A stretch of DNA of 64,000 bases from Devosia sp. MC521 (GTDB lineage Bacteria > Pseudomonadota > Alphaproteobacteria > Rhizobiales > Devosiaceae), in the NCBI RefSeq assembly GCF_014127105.1, contig NZ_CP059902.1, positions 963,001 to 1,027,000 on the forward strand, in the 5' to 3' direction. Below are positions 1-8,251 of this stretch, piece after piece (position 1 is the stretch's first letter; each line of letters starts with the position of its first letter). A program made the translations under genes and the position numbers. The notes beneath the pieces were generated by a model. It had not been told where the DNA came from and searched no databases. It saw only the letters and a program-made list of their open reading frames with translations.

Positions 1-1860
1 AAGCCGGTTTTCGCTGCCAATGGCGATGTCATTGCTTCTTTTGGGTTCTATTTTCGCGATAAGCGAGGCCCCAGCCCTGCAGAGCTTCAAGAGTTAACAC
101 GTCTTCGCGGACTGGCCTCTCTGGCAATCGAGCGCGCACGCATGTTTGAAGCTTTGCGAGAAAGCGAAGAACACTATCGCTATACCGTCGAGCAGAACCC
201 GCAGATACCGTGGACCGCTGACCCGCGGGGACAAATCCTTAGCGTGTCATCACGTTGGGCAGAGATGACGGGCATTTCTCAGACTGATGCTTTAGGAAAC
301 GGATGGCTTCAGGCGCTCCACCCCGACGATGTCGCGCCAACTGTAGAGAGGTGGGCGGAAGTACAAGCGAGTGGCGAACCCGTGGACTTCACCTATCGAA
401 TCCGCCTCAGCACAGGCCAATATCGTTGGGCACGGGCTAGAGCAACCGCACGCCGAGATGGTCCTGGCGCGATCTTTAAGTGGTACGGCACCGTCGAGGA
501 TATCCATGAACACCATCTGGCCGCGGAGAAGCTCAGACGTCAGGTCTATGAGGATGAACTGTCGGGTCTGCCCAACCGGCGTCATTTTGTGGAGGAACTG
601 ATACGCCGCCTTGCCTCGACATACGATCCCATTGGCTTGATGGTCCTGGACATGGACGACTTCAAACTCGTCAATGATCGGTATGGGCACCTCACTGGCG
701 ATGCTGTACTGCGCTTGTTCGCGCGGTATCTTCAGCGCATCGTGGAGCCTAATGAGTTTGGGGCAAGGTTGAGTGGCGATGAGTTTGCCATCATCTGCCG
801 TAATATCTCTGATGATGTCTGTCTGGTCGAGCGCGCGCAGTCCATCGAAGCCAAGCTCGAGGCATCCCTCAAGCGCAACAAGAAGACTCGGTCATTGCGG
901 CCGAGCATAGGCTGCGCGCTAGGCCAGCATGGGGAGCACCCCGATGAAGTCTTCAAGCGCGCCGATCTCGCTCTTTACGCAGCCAAATCCGCGGGAAAAG
1001 GCAGTGTTCAGGTGTTCACCCCTGGTATCCGAAACGCGGCATCGAAACGCAGTAGAGCTTTGGAGCTCGCCAGAACCGCTTTGCGGGAAAACTGGATTGA
1101 ATCCTACTATCAGCCGATACTTAGCCTCAACTATCATGGCCTGCGGGGCTTTGAGGCGCTGCTGCGCATCAATCACCCTGAAGAAGGCCTTCTATCCCCA
1201 AGCGTTATTGACGATGCCTTCGATGACCCCCGTTTGGCAGACAGCATAGGTCTCCGAATGGCTCAAATGGTCATTGAAAACTTAGGGCTCTGTGCTGCCG
1301 AAGGCCTTGCCTTCGGGCAAGTTTCTATAAATTTGGCGACAGAGAACATCGTCAATGCAGCGTTCGTGACCAGTGTTCTCGGCATGCTTGATCAAAAAGG
1401 CTTGCCCCACAGCGCTATCAAGCTTGAAATCACCGAGCGCGTTCTGATGGCTGAGGTTGGTGAATCAGTTGTCGAAAATCTCGCACGACTGCGGGAAAGC
1501 GGCGTGGGCATCTCCTTGGACGACTTCGGCACCGGGTATGCCTCTCTGATTCACCTCCAGTCTCTACCAGTGGATGAAATAAAGATCGACCGGTCGTTTG
1601 TGTACGGGCTTGGAACAAACAATAACAAAGGCGAAATTGTCAGGGCAATGCTTGGGCTGGCTAAGGCGCTCAATCTCACCACAGTTGCCGAAGGCATCGA
1701 GGCGGATGCGGAAGCACGCGTGCTGAGGGAGTGGGGCTGCGACTACGGGCAGGGCTATTTGTTCGGGAAGCCGATGAGCTTTGAAGCGGCCAGTGAGTAC
1801 GCGCTAAAAAGAGCAACTAATATAGTTGTCGATAACTCCTATCGTAGATCGGGGCGCTGA
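1..1860 (+). CDS. GAF-PAS-GGDEF-EAL c-di-GMP signalling protein (5' end outside window)
   Basis: The frame is open from base 1 and the first ATG (142) lies inside a domain, so the gene starts upstream of the window. The visible N-terminal 47 residues look like the end of a GAF domain (FGFYFRD ... ASLAIERARMFE). A PAS domain follows, then a GGDEF domain with the variant SGDEF (ARLSGDEFAII) and no RxxD inhibitory site at the usual place (EPNE instead). The C-terminal EAL domain has the full catalytic set: FEALLR, SINLATEN, KLEITE, LDDFGTGY, EIKIDRSF and VAEGIE. It is therefore probably an active c-di-GMP phosphodiesterase; SGDEF variants can still be cyclases, so dual activity is possible. It probably senses a small ligand through GAF/PAS in the cytoplasm. 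Confidence 0.93.
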   Translation, partial: KPVFAANGDVIASFGFYFRDKRGPSPAELQELTRLRGLASLAIERARMFEALRESEEHYRYTVEQNPQIPWTADPRGQILSVSSRWAEMTGISQTDALGNGWLQALHPDDVAPTVERWAEVQASGEPVDFTYRIRLSTGQYRWARARATARRDGPGAIFKWYGTVEDIHEHHLAAEKLRRQVYEDELSGLPNRRHFVEELIRRLASTYDPIGLMVLDMDDFKLVNDRYGHLTGDAVLRLFARYLQRIVEPNEFGARLSGDEFAIICRNISDDVCLVERAQSIEAKLEASLKRNKKTRSLRPSIGCALGQHGEHPDEVFKRADLALYAAKSAGKGSVQVFTPGIRNAASKRSRALELARTALRENWIESYYQPILSLNYHGLRGFEALLRINHPEEGLLSPSVIDDAFDDPRLADSIGLRMAQMVIENLGLCAAEGLAFGQVSINLATENIVNAAFVTSVLGMLDQKGLPHSAIKLEITERVLMAEVGESVVENLARLRESGVGISLDDFGTGYASLIHLQSLPVDEIKIDRSFVYGLGTNNNKGEIVRAMLGLAKALNLTTVAEGIEADAEARVLREWGCDYGQGYLFGKPMSFEAASEYALKRATNIVVDNSYRRSGR

Positions 1861-1910
1861 AAGCTGCACGGAAAGTTGAGGGACGCTATGGTCGTTTTGG
1901 GGGAGTATAA

Positions 1911-3233
1911 GTGGTGGAGGCAATGACAAAAGTAGGAGCCACTGCGGAGGATGCTGGAACTTTTTTGTTCGGCCGAAGCTATAAAATGTTACGCAAGATC
2001 GTCGATCGCGCTGCCATAGGTATGGCCGTGACGGGTATGGACGGGGTCGTGGTCTATACTAACAGCGCATTCGAGCGCGAGTTCGCGCCCGACCGATCAA
2101 CTTCAGCCTCCATACTTCATGGGTTCTTCGATCCTCGGGATCTAGACGTAATTTCGGCGCTCTCGAACGTCTTCGAGGGTCGGAATGAAGGTTACGACGG
2201 CGAACACCTGTGCCGGGGGCACGGTGGTAAGATGATTTGGGCACTGATAGCGGTGTCAGTGCTAAAATCTGACACCACGGGCGAGCCTATCTATGTAATA
2301 GTCCAGGTCGGCAGCATTGACCGTCGCAAGCAAGTGGAAAGTGCGCTTGCCGAAAGCGAGAGTCGCTGGCATTTCGCTCTTGAAGCTGCCAGGCAGGGGG
2401 TCTGGGATCACAACGCCCGAACCGGACGCATGTTCTACTCACCGATGTGGCGCACCATGCGCGGTATCCCACACGATGAGGCAGTCGATGATGATCAGGA
2501 AGCTTGGCTGGAGCGCGTTCATCCCGACGATCGTGACCGCATTAGGCCGAACGTTTCCCGTCAAAACAAGGGGGAGCAGGGGTACGACATTCTGGAATAT
2601 CGTGAGCGTCATCGTGACGGGCACTACATTTGGATTCTCAGTCGCGGCAAACCGGTCGAGTGGGACGAAGACGGCAAAGTCTTGCGCACGGTCGGAACCG
2701 ATACTGACATTACCCATCTCAAGAAGATCGAAGCTCGCCTGGCGCACGCTGCGTCTCATGACAGTTTGACCCAGCTCGTCAACAGACCAGCGTTCCAGAC
2801 TTCCGTCGAGACGGCCCTCGCCGGTCTCGCGAGTAGCTATTTGGTCTTTCTTGATCTCGACCACTTCAAGCCGATCAACGATGCACTAGGTCACGCGGCA
2901 GGGGATAACGTGTTGGTCGAAGTTGGTCGTGTTCTGCGTCATTACATCCTGCCGACCGACGCGGCTGCCCGTATTGGTGGCGATGAATTCGCGGTTCTTC
3001 TCAACCACACTGATAAGACTAAGGTCTATGAGATCGCTAAGACCGTTTCCGACGCGATCCGCTCCATCACAGTCGGTCAGGTACCGGCCGGTGATTTGCC
3101 AACATTTGGTGTCAGCGTCGGTATCGTCGGCCTTTCGTCCGAAATGGATTTCGGCACCGCCCTAGCCCGCGCTGATGCCGCGTGTTATGCGGCCAAGAGA
3201 GCCGGACGCGGTCGCATTGTCATGCTAGATTGA
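1911..3233 (+). CDS. PAS-PAS-GGDEF diguanylate cyclase
   Basis: A 440-residue soluble protein with two PAS domains (about residues 20-140 and 150-280) and a C-terminal GGDEF domain (about 285-440). The active site is complete: FLDLDHFKPIND for metal binding and RIGGDEFAVL. The inhibitory RxxD site is replaced by LPTD, so product feedback through that site is unlikely. The start is taken at GTG 1911, with GGGGGAG about 6 nt upstream; ATG 1923 is in frame but its GGAGG is too close. It lies 50 bp after the GAF-PAS-GGDEF-EAL gene in the same direction and could be co-transcribed, giving a synthase next to a likely phosphodiesterase. Confidence 0.92.
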   Translation: MVEAMTKVGATAEDAGTFLFGRSYKMLRKIVDRAAIGMAVTGMDGVVVYTNSAFEREFAPDRSTSASILHGFFDPRDLDVISALSNVFEGRNEGYDGEHLCRGHGGKMIWALIAVSVLKSDTTGEPIYVIVQVGSIDRRKQVESALAESESRWHFALEAARQGVWDHNARTGRMFYSPMWRTMRGIPHDEAVDDDQEAWLERVHPDDRDRIRPNVSRQNKGEQGYDILEYRERHRDGHYIWILSRGKPVEWDEDGKVLRTVGTDTDITHLKKIEARLAHAASHDSLTQLVNRPAFQTSVETALAGLASSYLVFLDLDHFKPINDALGHAAGDNVLVEVGRVLRHYILPTDAAARIGGDEFAVLLNHTDKTKVYEIAKTVSDAIRSITVGQVPAGDLPTFGVSVGIVGLSSEMDFGTALARADAACYAAKRAGRGRIVMLD

Positions 3234-3330
3234 ATAGTAATAAATCTACCATATGCTGCGGTGGCTTTCAGTGACCTAACCTTGTCTGTGACCGGCCACT
3301 GCCAGCGCGCCGTCAAGAGGAATCAACCGC

Positions 3331-5202
3331 TTGCCGCAAACACTGCACGACCGGCTCGACGCAGCCCTGCTGATCATCGCCCTTACTGGGTTGGCCAGCG
3401 GATTGGCACTGATGCTGGCGGGGCAGGCTCAACTGGCCGCTCTGGCGTGGTCTGCCGGCGTACTCCCTATCCTCGCCGCACTACTGGCGGAAATTGTGCG
3501 GAGCCTTGCGAAGGGCGAGGTCGGTCTGGACATCGTGGCCGCTCTATCGATGTCCGCTGCCTTGCTCTTCGGCGAAACACTGGCAGCCGCCGTTGTTGCC
3601 TTGATGTATTCCGGCGGGACTTTCCTTGAGAGTTTCGCCGAAGGCCGCGCCCGCAGGGAGATGACCGATCTGCTCTCGCGGGTCCCGCGCACAGCGACCC
3701 GGCATCGTGCTGGCGCGCTCGAAGAGGTAGTGCTGGACGACATAACGACCAACGATCTGCTGCTGATCCGGCAGGGAGACGTGGCGCCGGTCGATGGAAT
3801 AGTCGAGAGCCAGAGGGCCTTACTGGACCAGTCGGCACTGACGGGTGAATCCATGCCAGTGCGCCTGGGCGACGGTGGGGAGGTCATGAGCGGCTCAACG
3901 AACATTGGCGAAGCCTTTGACCTGCGCGTCACGCGGCGCGCTTCGGAAAGCACTTATGCAGGTATTATCCGGCTGGTCGAGGCAGCACAAACCTCAAAAG
4001 CGCCGATGGCGCGACTGGCGGACCGTTACTCGTTGCTTTTCCTCGCTGTCACGGTCGTCATTGCCACGGCTGCATGGTGGTCGAGCGGCGATCCGATCCG
4101 CGCTGTGGCCGTTCTGGTGGTGGCAACCCCCTGTCCGCTTATCCTGGCCGTCCCGGTGGCCTTGGCCGCGGGCATGTCTCGCGCCGCACATTATGGCGTG
4201 CTGATCAAGGGGGCAAAACCGCTCGAAGCCCTGGCTCTCATAAAGGTCCTGGTACTGGACAAGACGGGCACGCTGACCGACGGGCGTCCCCAGATCGTCT
4301 CCATTGAGCCGCTACAGGCGATGTCGGACGATGAGGTGCTCTGTCTGGCCGCCTCGCTCGAACAGGCTTCCAAGCATCCGATGGCGCGGGCGATTGTCAG
4401 CGCCGCCCGCGCACGCGGCGCTGCCCTGCAAGTTCCCCAGCAGGTCATGGAGGTCCCTGGTGAAGGTTGGGTCGGGATGGTTGGCTCCCGCCAGGTGATC
4501 GCGGGCAGCGCAGTATTTGTCGCATCGCATATCGGAACCCTCCCACCCAAGAGCCAGATCATTCAGACGGGTTCGGCGCTCGTGGCGGTGGCCATCGACG
4601 GCCAGCTAGCCGGGCATATCGTCATGGCCGATGCTTTGCGGGCTGGAACACCGGACCTGTTGGCGGGCTTGCGGAACGTGGGGATTGCTCGCCTTGTGCT
4701 GGCAACCGGCGATCGGCAGGCAGTGGCGGAAGCTGTTACCCAGGACCTGGCGCTCGATGCCATTCATTCCGATCTGACGCCTCAGCAGAAGGTGGCGCTT
4801 GTGTTGCTTGAGCGAGAGCGGGGCCCGGTCATGATGGTGGGCGACGGGGTCAATGACGCGCCGGCGCTCGCTGCCGCCGATGTGGGAGTGGCCATGGGTG
4901 CGCGTGGGGCCGCTGCATCAGCTGAAGCGGCCGATGTCGTGCTGTTGGTCGATCATCTTGATCGCCTATTGCCAGGCGTTGAAATCGCCCAAGGCGCGCG
5001 CCGGATTGCGCTGGAGAGCGTCGTGGCCGGCATTGGCCTGTCGGTGCTGGGGATGATTGCCGCCGCCTTTGGCTATCTGACGCCGGTGCAGGGGGCGCTG
5101 CTGCAGGAAGCGATCGACGTGGCGGTCATTTTGAATGCGTTGCGGGCGCTGCGTATCACGCCCCGGCCATCCGCCTTGTCAATAGGAGAACCCAGAACAT
5201 GA
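3331..5202 (+). CDS. Heavy-metal P1B-type ATPase with a CPL transmembrane motif
   Basis: A 623-residue P-type ATPase in the inner membrane that should move a metal cation using ATP. Visible motifs: TGES (171-174), DKTGT phosphorylation site (Asp310), HP (348-349) and GDGVNDAP near residue 505. There is no N-terminal metal-binding domain. The transmembrane metal motif is TPCPLILA (CPL, 268-270) rather than the common CPC, CPH or SPC, so the metal cannot be predicted from standard subgroups. The TTG start at 3331 has AAGAGG 10 nt upstream. Its stop overlaps the start of a small cytochrome c gene by ATGA, so the two are translationally coupled. Usp genes follow. Composition is richer in G+C than the genes to its left. 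Confidence 0.93.
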   Translation: MPQTLHDRLDAALLIIALTGLASGLALMLAGQAQLAALAWSAGVLPILAALLAEIVRSLAKGEVGLDIVAALSMSAALLFGETLAAAVVALMYSGGTFLESFAEGRARREMTDLLSRVPRTATRHRAGALEEVVLDDITTNDLLLIRQGDVAPVDGIVESQRALLDQSALTGESMPVRLGDGGEVMSGSTNIGEAFDLRVTRRASESTYAGIIRLVEAAQTSKAPMARLADRYSLLFLAVTVVIATAAWWSSGDPIRAVAVLVVATPCPLILAVPVALAAGMSRAAHYGVLIKGAKPLEALALIKVLVLDKTGTLTDGRPQIVSIEPLQAMSDDEVLCLAASLEQASKHPMARAIVSAARARGAALQVPQQVMEVPGEGWVGMVGSRQVIAGSAVFVASHIGTLPPKSQIIQTGSALVAVAIDGQLAGHIVMADALRAGTPDLLAGLRNVGIARLVLATGDRQAVAEAVTQDLALDAIHSDLTPQQKVALVLLERERGPVMMVGDGVNDAPALAAADVGVAMGARGAAASAEAADVVLLVDHLDRLLPGVEIAQGARRIALESVVAGIGLSVLGMIAAAFGYLTPVQGALLQEAIDVAVILNALRALRITPRPSALSIGEPRT

Positions 5203-5534
5203 GATTGTTGTTGCGCGCCATGCTGCCCATGCTGGTGGCCATGGACAGTTTCGCCGTCGCGGGCCCGGGCGCCGCCCAGCCATATGATCCCGTGGGAATG
5301 GGACAGGAGCTGGTGGGCATGTACTGCGCGGACTGCCATGCCATCGCGGCCACCGGCCAGAGCCCGTTCCCGCCCGCGCCGCCGTTTCGGGAGCTGCAGC
5401 TGCGCTATGATGTGGAATTGCTGAGCGAGGCGCTGGTCGAAGGCCTGACGGCCCATCCGGACATGCCTGAATTCGAATTCGAACCCGAGCAGGCCGCCGC
5501 AATCATCGCTTATATCAAGTCGTTCGAACCCTAA
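5199..5534 (+). CDS. Small monoheme cytochrome c
   Basis: A 111-residue exported cytochrome. The N-terminus is hydrophobic and ends in a likely signal-peptidase region (GPGAAQP), followed by one heme c site, CADCH, about residue 45. A distal Met is plausible in HPDMPEF, and the C-terminal helix AAAIIAYIKSF is typical of class I cytochromes c. It should carry electrons in the periplasm. The start codon overlaps the stop of the upstream P-type ATPase (ATGA), which suggests a shared role, although metal ATPase plus cytochrome c is not a pairing whose function I can name. Confidence 0.88.
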   Translation: MRLLLRAMLPMLVAMDSFAVAGPGAAQPYDPVGMGQELVGMYCADCHAIAATGQSPFPPAPPFRELQLRYDVELLSEALVEGLTAHPDMPEFEFEPEQAAAIIAYIKSFEP

Positions 5535-5555
5535 GGGGCAGTCTCCCCTTGTTTT
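5533..5555 (+). terminator. Short hairpin with T-rich tail after cytochrome c gene
   Basis: AAGGGG at 5533-5538 pairs with CCCCTT at 5545-5550, followed by GTTTTC. The stem is only 6 bp, so it is a weak candidate for a terminator of the ATPase-cytochrome pair. Confidence 0.4.
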
Positions 5556-5607
5556 CAGACCAGTAGCATGCAGCATGCCGTACCAGTTTTTTGCCAAGGA
5601 GAAGCGG

Positions 5608-6054
5608 ATGTACACCCATATACTGATCGCCACCGATGGTTCTGAACTGGCCGCGAAGGGCCTTGAACAGGGCCTGGCCTTGGCCAAGCCGCTCAATGCC
5701 AAAGTCACGGTGCTGTCCGTTTCAGAACCGCTGCGCCAGGAAATGGCGAGTGCAGCGCGAATGGGCGGCATCGATGATCCCGTCACCCGCTATGACCAGC
5801 AGATTGAAGCGATCATGAAGGATCGGTTTGCCTCCATCGCGCAGCGCGGCTCCGACTATGGCATTGTAGCCGGGCTCGTCCATGAGATCGACATCTCTCC
5901 TGCCGAGGCCATTGTCAGATATGCCAAGCTCAATGGGTGTGACCTGATCGTGATGTCCTCGCATGGCCGTCGTGGCGTGCAAAAGGTGCTGCTCGACAGC
6001 CAGACATCGGAAGTGCTGGCCCATACCACCATCCCGGTTCTGGTCGTTCGCTAG
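5608..6054 (+). CDS. Universal stress protein, single UspA domain
   Basis: A 148-residue UspA-fold protein: MYTHILIATDGSELA at the start, LIVMSSHGRRG in the middle and TIPVLVVR at the end. The nucleotide loop is SSHG followed nine residues later by DS, so the usual G-2x-G-9x-G(S/T) pattern is only partly kept. ATG 5608 is preferred over ATG 5575, because AAGGAG sits 6 nt upstream of it and family members begin right at this point. It is followed by a second, two-domain Usp gene in the same direction. Usp proteins of this kind are often induced with respiratory or energy-stress genes, which fits the neighbouring cytochromes and NQR genes; that link is inference. Confidence 0.92.
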   Translation: MYTHILIATDGSELAAKGLEQGLALAKPLNAKVTVLSVSEPLRQEMASAARMGGIDDPVTRYDQQIEAIMKDRFASIAQRGSDYGIVAGLVHEIDISPAEAIVRYAKLNGCDLIVMSSHGRRGVQKVLLDSQTSEVLAHTTIPVLVVR

Positions 6055-6132
6055 GCCAGCACCACCCCTAACACTTCGCCGCTGCAGCGATGGCCAGCCT
6101 CGCTCCCAAGGAGCAACAGGAGACCCTTTTCG

Positions 6133-6993
6133 ATGAGCAAACCGTCTGTGCCCCGGCAGATCACGCTGGCGACCGACCTGAGTGCGCGCAGCGATCGCGC
6201 CTATGATCGTGCAATGGCGCTTGCCCGGGACTGGCAGGCGCAGATCCAGATTGTTCATGCTGTCGAGGCATTTCAGTATGCCTATTGGAGCCAAGGACCC
6301 TCCTGGCGCCGCTATGATCCGGTGGCGGTAGCCCAGCGTAAACTGGCACGTGAATACCCCGATTGGCCTGCGGCCGGCGCGTCGCTGATCGTCAAGAATG
6401 GCGATGCTTATGACCTGGTGACTTCGGCGGCGCTGGACAGTGGGTCCGAACTGCTGGTCACCGGCATAGCCCATGATGAGACCTACGGCGCCGACAAGTT
6501 GGGTCGGATGGTGGTGGAACTGGTGAAAAATGGTCCGGCGCCAGTTCTCGTTGTGAAGGGGAGAGCGCACCGGCCGTATCAGCGAATCGTTCTGGCGAGC
6601 GATCTATCCGAAGTGTCGCGGCGGGCGATCGGTCTGGCCGTCGCTGCTTTTCCTGAAGCTCAGTTCACCTTGTTCCATGCGTTTGACTTTCCTTACAAAA
6701 ATCAGATCGACGACATGGCCAGCGTTGAGAGGGAGTTGCGGGCGCGCGAAATGGATCGGGCTCGAGAATGGCTGCGGGAGAGTATCGGTTCCAAGGCCGA
6801 CTCCGTTGGTATCGTTGCTGAGTTGGGCAAGATCGCTTCCAACCTAGCGAAATATGTAGCAGACAAGGAAGCTGACCTTGTTGTTGTGGGATCATCGGGG
6901 CGTTCTGGCCTCGCCGCAGTCTTGGTTGGCAGCGTCGCTATCGAGATTCTGGAGCAGCTCGATTGCGACGTGCTGGCTGTGCGACAACAGTGA
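6133..6993 (+). CDS. Universal stress protein, tandem UspA domains
   Basis: A 286-residue protein made of two UspA domains (about 1-145 and 146-286). The second domain keeps an intact ATP-type loop, GSSG followed by nine residues and GS. The first domain has a changed loop (TGIAHDETYG), so probably only the second half binds nucleotide. AGGAG lies 9 nt before ATG 6133. It is soluble, with no signal peptide. It is probably in one unit with the single-domain Usp gene 78 bp upstream; the next gene is convergent. Confidence 0.92.
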   Translation: MSKPSVPRQITLATDLSARSDRAYDRAMALARDWQAQIQIVHAVEAFQYAYWSQGPSWRRYDPVAVAQRKLAREYPDWPAAGASLIVKNGDAYDLVTSAALDSGSELLVTGIAHDETYGADKLGRMVVELVKNGPAPVLVVKGRAHRPYQRIVLASDLSEVSRRAIGLAVAAFPEAQFTLFHAFDFPYKNQIDDMASVERELRAREMDRAREWLRESIGSKADSVGIVAELGKIASNLAKYVADKEADLVVVGSSGRSGLAAVLVGSVAIEILEQLDCDVLAVRQQ

Positions 6994-7075
6994 GCCAACG
7001 GGGGACCATCAGCGCACTCGCACACCGTGCCTCGCGACGAGGAAGAGCTGACTTCGAGACTGCTGCCCCAATTCC

Positions 7076-8155
7076 TTAGCGAACCATTCCCGTGAGCTCT
7101 CGCTGCAGCGCGGCGGACAGATCCTCTGCGGAATCATAGAGCAGCTCGAGCGCATAATGGGGGTTGTGGACGTGGATCGCTGCATCCGCCCCCACGAATT
7201 TCCAGTTATAGGCTGCCTTGAGCAGACGGGGCGTCCAGCTGGCATAGGCGACGGGCGCTTCATCGCGCTGGTCCGCCAGGCCGTCGCCATTGTGGTCGGC
7301 GAAGAAATACGGATGACGCGCAGCGTCAAAGACGATGGGCGTGCCGACAACCTCGCGGGCATAGTCGGCTATCAGTGCAAACAGGCGCTTGCGATTGGCG
7401 GCAATGTCCACGGCGATACCCTGTTCGAGGTTGCCGCTGCCATCATGGCTTTGCCGCGAGATACGAATATCCTGAGAGGCGCCGGTCTCGTGGCAGGTCT
7501 GGCAGGTTTCCTGGCTGACCGTCAGGTTGTGCGGCTCGTGGCAGGATATGCAGGTCGAGACCGGCCTCGCATGCACGAAGCGCGGCTCGTAGGCCTTTCC
7601 CGGATAGTGATAGCCCAGCGCCCCCGTACCGCCCAGCAGGCTGGCTGCGGCCGTGGCATAGTGGGGATTGATGAAGCGCAACTCGGCATCCACGACGTCT
7701 TCGGGACGCTCGGCCACGGCCTTTTCAACGGTGACGCTGGCGGCGCGCCCCGAGTGGCAGGTCATGCAGGCCGCCTCGAACCCGGTAACCGGGTGCTGCT
7801 GGCCGGAGGGCAAGGTGACGTGGGTGACGGTTTGCAGTCCGGGGCTGTGGCAGGTATCGCAGTCGACGACGCCTCCGACCGGAATTGGCGATTGTGGCAG
7901 GCCCGGCTCGCTGCCGTCCAAGCCATGGAGCGAGCGGAATCCCGCGCCGGAATGGCAGGTGGAGCAGACAGGCGGAATCTCGCCCTCGTCATTCCAGTGC
8001 GCAAAAGATTCCGAGTGGGCATCGGCATGGCCCGAGCGCGCCCATTGCATGATTTCCTCGATATCGGGCGTGCGCGTCGGGCTCTGCGCGGAGGTGGCGA
8101 CAACCGCGAAGATCAGTGGAATGGTGCCTGCCAGCAGGAAGTGTCGCATGCGCAT
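7076..8155 (-). CDS. Pentaheme cytochrome c, periplasmic
   Basis: A 359-residue exported protein with a clear signal peptide (hydrophobic core LLAGTIPLIFAVV, then TSAQS). Five heme c sites are visible: CSTCH, CDTCH, CMTCH, CISCH and CQTCH, with additional His residues (HSESFAHW, HYPGKAYEPRFVH) that could be distal ligands. A segment DHNGDGLADQRDE resembles a calcium-binding loop. It is divergent from the NQR operon across roughly 100 bp, so the two may share control. The layout suggests a periplasmic electron carrier or reductase working near the NADH dehydrogenase. I do not recognise a named family; a general multiheme cytochrome c is as far as the sequence supports. Confidence 0.85.
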   Translation of the reverse strand: MRMRHFLLAGTIPLIFAVVATSAQSPTRTPDIEEIMQWARSGHADAHSESFAHWNDEGEIPPVCSTCHSGAGFRSLHGLDGSEPGLPQSPIPVGGVVDCDTCHSPGLQTVTHVTLPSGQQHPVTGFEAACMTCHSGRAASVTVEKAVAERPEDVVDAELRFINPHYATAAASLLGGTGALGYHYPGKAYEPRFVHARPVSTCISCHEPHNLTVSQETCQTCHETGASQDIRISRQSHDGSGNLEQGIAVDIAANRKRLFALIADYAREVVGTPIVFDAARHPYFFADHNGDGLADQRDEAPVAYASWTPRLLKAAYNWKFVGADAAIHVHNPHYALELLYDSAEDLSAALQRELTGMVR

Positions 8156-8251
8156 CTGCCTTGCCCCCTCGCTTAACCCGTGAAAGACTGCGTTGGCAGA
8201 CTGCAGATTGTCAAGCGCGCCCTTCGGGAAGATTCGTCCGGCTGGCGCCGC

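Noticed and set aside
7157..8176. A 339-codon open frame on the plus strand opposite the pentaheme cytochrome
   Set aside because: The opposite strand has a signal peptide and five CxxCH sites; the plus frame is rich in Gly and Arg without motifs.
8180..8251. GTG 8180 as the start of nqrA
   Set aside because: The extra 24 residues do not match NqrA, and no ribosome site precedes the codon.
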